Shown here: one piece after another, positions 38,344-39,456 of the stretch
Layout: each line of letters begins with the position of its first letter
Numbering within the stretch: the first letter of the stretch is position 1
Position numbers and translations under genes: made by a program
Notes under the pieces: generated by a model
The model's database searches: none
Told to the model about the DNA's origin: nothing
The model's input: only the letters and a program-made list of their open reading frames with translations
Source of the DNA: a virus
Virus record (IMG/VR): IMGVR_UViG_3300030399_000044
Coordinates: 1-39,456 of that record
Strand: one strand, 5' to 3'
DNA length: 39,456 bases

Positions 38344-38518
38344 GAATGAGAAAGATAAAGAATGCTGCTATGAGGAAATGACTAAAGGCGTAGGCGGTCA
38401 AAGCGAACCAAGTGAGTATTTTAATCCTCCCTTGATTAATGGCTATGAAACTACGCGCAAGAGTTTTATGGGCGATAAAGGATTTGATTGGTCTGGTATG
38501 GAGAAGGGTAAGCGCTAA
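38333..38518 (+). CDS. Small hypothetical protein, 61 aa
   Basis: ATG 38333 has AAGGAG at 8 bp, so I do not use the longer frame from 38183. Charged, with CCYEEM near the start and FMGDKGFDWSGMEKGKR at the end. No family recognised. TAATG overlap with the next gene. Confidence 0.6.
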   Translation: MANKNEKDKECCYEEMTKGVGGQSEPSEYFNPPLINGYETTRKSFMGDKGFDWSGMEKGKR

Positions 38519-38709
38519 TGGATAACGCCTATAATCAATCTATGGTAGCTTATCAAGATGGCCCAGGTGAGGAAAATACTGAGCGTGGCATGCCTGACGG
38601 TAAAGAGCAATTTGGCAAAGCAAATCGCATGCCTCAAGAGAATAAGGGCTATAAGCAGGTAAAATATCCCGCTAATCCTACTAAGAATCGCGGTGGAGAA
38701 TATCGGTAA
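38518..38709 (+). CDS. Small hypothetical protein, 63 aa
   Basis: Disordered-looking, Gly/Asn/Gln/Glu-rich (NTERGMPDGKEQFGKANRM), ending in basic residues. Coupled at both ends by TAATG. Unknown role. Confidence 0.6.
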   Translation: MDNAYNQSMVAYQDGPGEENTERGMPDGKEQFGKANRMPQENKGYKQVKYPANPTKNRGGEYR

Positions 38710-38990
38710 TGTCGATAAAATCCCAAACGCCTGGAATAGCATCTGATATACCGCTTATGTCTAAGCAGCGTGGGCCAGTTTATGTAATGGGTAAAGAGGA
38801 GAAGAAGACTATGCCATTGAACAAAGGTGCTAAACCAGGTTCTAAAGGATTTGGCGAGAATATTGCAGCAGAAATTAACGCTGGCAAAGCTGCCAAACAG
38901 GCTCAGGCTATTGCCTACAGTGAATCAGGCGAGAAACATCACAAACAACCTAAAACACATTCACACCACAGACATTCGGAGAATAGATAA
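38709..38990 (+). CDS. Small phage protein with '...NIAAEINAGK..KQAQAIAYS' motif, 93 aa
   Basis: Residues about 36-75 (LNKGAKPGSKGFGENIAAEI, AGKAAKQAQAIAYSESGE) match a motif frequent in small phage proteins of unknown function (Gly/Lys-rich start, then a helix and KQA.AIA.S..G). The C-terminus is His/Lys/Ser-rich (KTHSHHRHSENR), suitable for metal or nucleic acid binding. Confidence 0.65.
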   Translation: MSIKSQTPGIASDIPLMSKQRGPVYVMGKEEKKTMPLNKGAKPGSKGFGENIAAEINAGKAAKQAQAIAYSESGEKHHKQPKTHSHHRHSENR

Positions 38991-39124
38991 TGAAAGCATG
39001 CAGCAAAGATATGAAAGGTAAAATGAAAGATGATAAGAAAATGAAAGATATGCCGAAGAAGAAAGGCGTCCATGAAGTATCTGAGAAGCGCATTAAGGAA
39101 TATGCCAATAAGAAGAAGAAATAG
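38990..39124 (+). CDS. Lys/Met-rich microprotein, 44 aa
   Basis: MKACSKDMKGKMKDDKKMKD and a C-terminal KRIKEYANKKKK. Extremely basic; likely nucleic-acid binding or packaged with DNA, by composition only. TAATG overlap with the previous stop. Ends against the convergent DUF551 gene with no terminator between. Confidence 0.6.
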   Translation: MKACSKDMKGKMKDDKKMKDMPKKKGVHEVSEKRIKEYANKKKK

Positions 39125-39322
39125 TTATCTTGGAGATTTAGGAAGTAACATCCAATGACTAGGAATATATTCTAATCCCTGATCATTGAACCATGCTATT
39201 TCCATTTCTCTATTCTCTAGTTTTGCAAGATAGCCAATCCTGAAATAGCCATCACTTTCATACGTGATTACTTCTGTATCAAATAAAGGCAATCTATCCT
39301 TAACACTTATCCATTTACTCAT
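39125..39322 (-). CDS. DUF551 protein, 65 aa, last gene of the minus operon
   Basis: WISVKDRLPLFDTEVITY at the N-terminus and SHWMLLPKSPR at the end are the conserved DUF551 blocks. Paralogue of 24590-24790. On the circle its ATG overlaps the stop of the 84-aa gene listed at 10-264 (ATGA), tying it to the minus operon from 2020. Unknown function. Confidence 0.85.
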   Translation of the reverse strand: MSKWISVKDRLPLFDTEVITYESDGYFRIGYLAKLENREMEIAWFNDQGLEYIPSHWMLLPKSPR

Positions 39323-39456
39323 TTATCTAATCCCGTTATTATTGGCGTAAAATACTTATAAAACGGCTGATCTGGCTTGCCTTTCTTGTCCTTCTGATCT
39401 AGCACAATACGCTGTATATGCTCATTGTCATCTACTGTAACGTGCGTGAGTTGCAA
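39310..39456. repeat. Terminal direct repeat, right copy
   Basis: Same 147 bases as 1-147 except C at 39346. Contains the 3' part of the 84-aa minus gene and the first codons of the DUF551 gene. Supports a circular map of 39,309 bp. Confidence 0.95.

Noticed and set aside
1-39456. tRNA or rRNA genes
   Set aside because: No cloverleaf with T-loop GGTTCGAAT-type sequence or rRNA segment was recognised by eye.

Overview
This window is an essentially complete genome of a tailed, podovirus-like phage of the P22 morphogenetic type. The first 147 bases recur as the last 147 bases with one mismatch (T37 versus C39346), so the molecule closes into a circle of about 39,309 bp. The head genes come in P22 order: small terminase, large terminase, portal, scaffold, coat, gp4-like, gp10-like, then internal/ejection proteins and fibres. 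Shine-Dalgarno sequences (AGGAG/GGAG), TTATCCACA DnaA boxes and sigma70-like promoters point to a proteobacterial, probably gammaproteobacterial, host. That host assignment is inference. I see no integrase, tRNA or CRISPR array.

Layout. (a) 39322 back through the circle join to 2020, minus strand: a small-gene operon that separates the scaffold cluster from coat. (b) 2021-2326: a regulatory region with palindromes, a promoter and three hairpins that share a loop motif. (c) 2327-18019, plus: coat, gp4-like and gp10-like connector proteins, internal proteins and a four-gene tail/fibre cluster, with two HNH homing endonucleases in gene junctions. (d) 18034-20376, minus: a small operon with a probable single-strand annealing protein and, at its end, a secreted protein. 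(e) 20377-20495: divergent control region; 20496-24926, plus: HTH regulator and tightly overlapping small early genes (two DUF2829/Tad2-like domains, YopX, DUF551, zinc-ribbon microproteins), ended by a strong hairpin at 24961. (f) 24991-25959, minus: a lone BclA/C1q-like surface protein gene. (g) 26078-27409, plus: a structured RNA with its own terminator, then a lambda O-like initiator carrying five iterons inside its coding sequence and a P-like helicase-loader candidate. (h) 27413-31232, plus: RHH protein, VRR-NUC-like nuclease, DnaA boxes, GH24 lysozyme, ParB-MTase, third HNH, small terminase. (i) 31298-39124, plus: fibre-like protein, large terminase, portal, scaffold and a run of very small charged proteins.

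How it works together. The HTH protein probably governs the divergent early promoters at 20412-20472. The O-like initiator would open DNA at its internal iterons and A-rich tract, and the P-like protein would bring host DnaB. The annealing protein and the resolvase-like nuclease would process replication intermediates into concatemers for headful packaging by the terminase through the portal. Coat is a separate unit: its own promoter, a structured leader and a terminator directly after the gene, which would allow separate control of the most abundant protein.

Most notable: the triple-hairpin leader upstream of coat, the roughly 80-nt structured RNA upstream of the initiator, the iteron origin phased at 22 bp, the DnaA boxes that also form a terminator hairpin, and the pair of Tad2-like domains.
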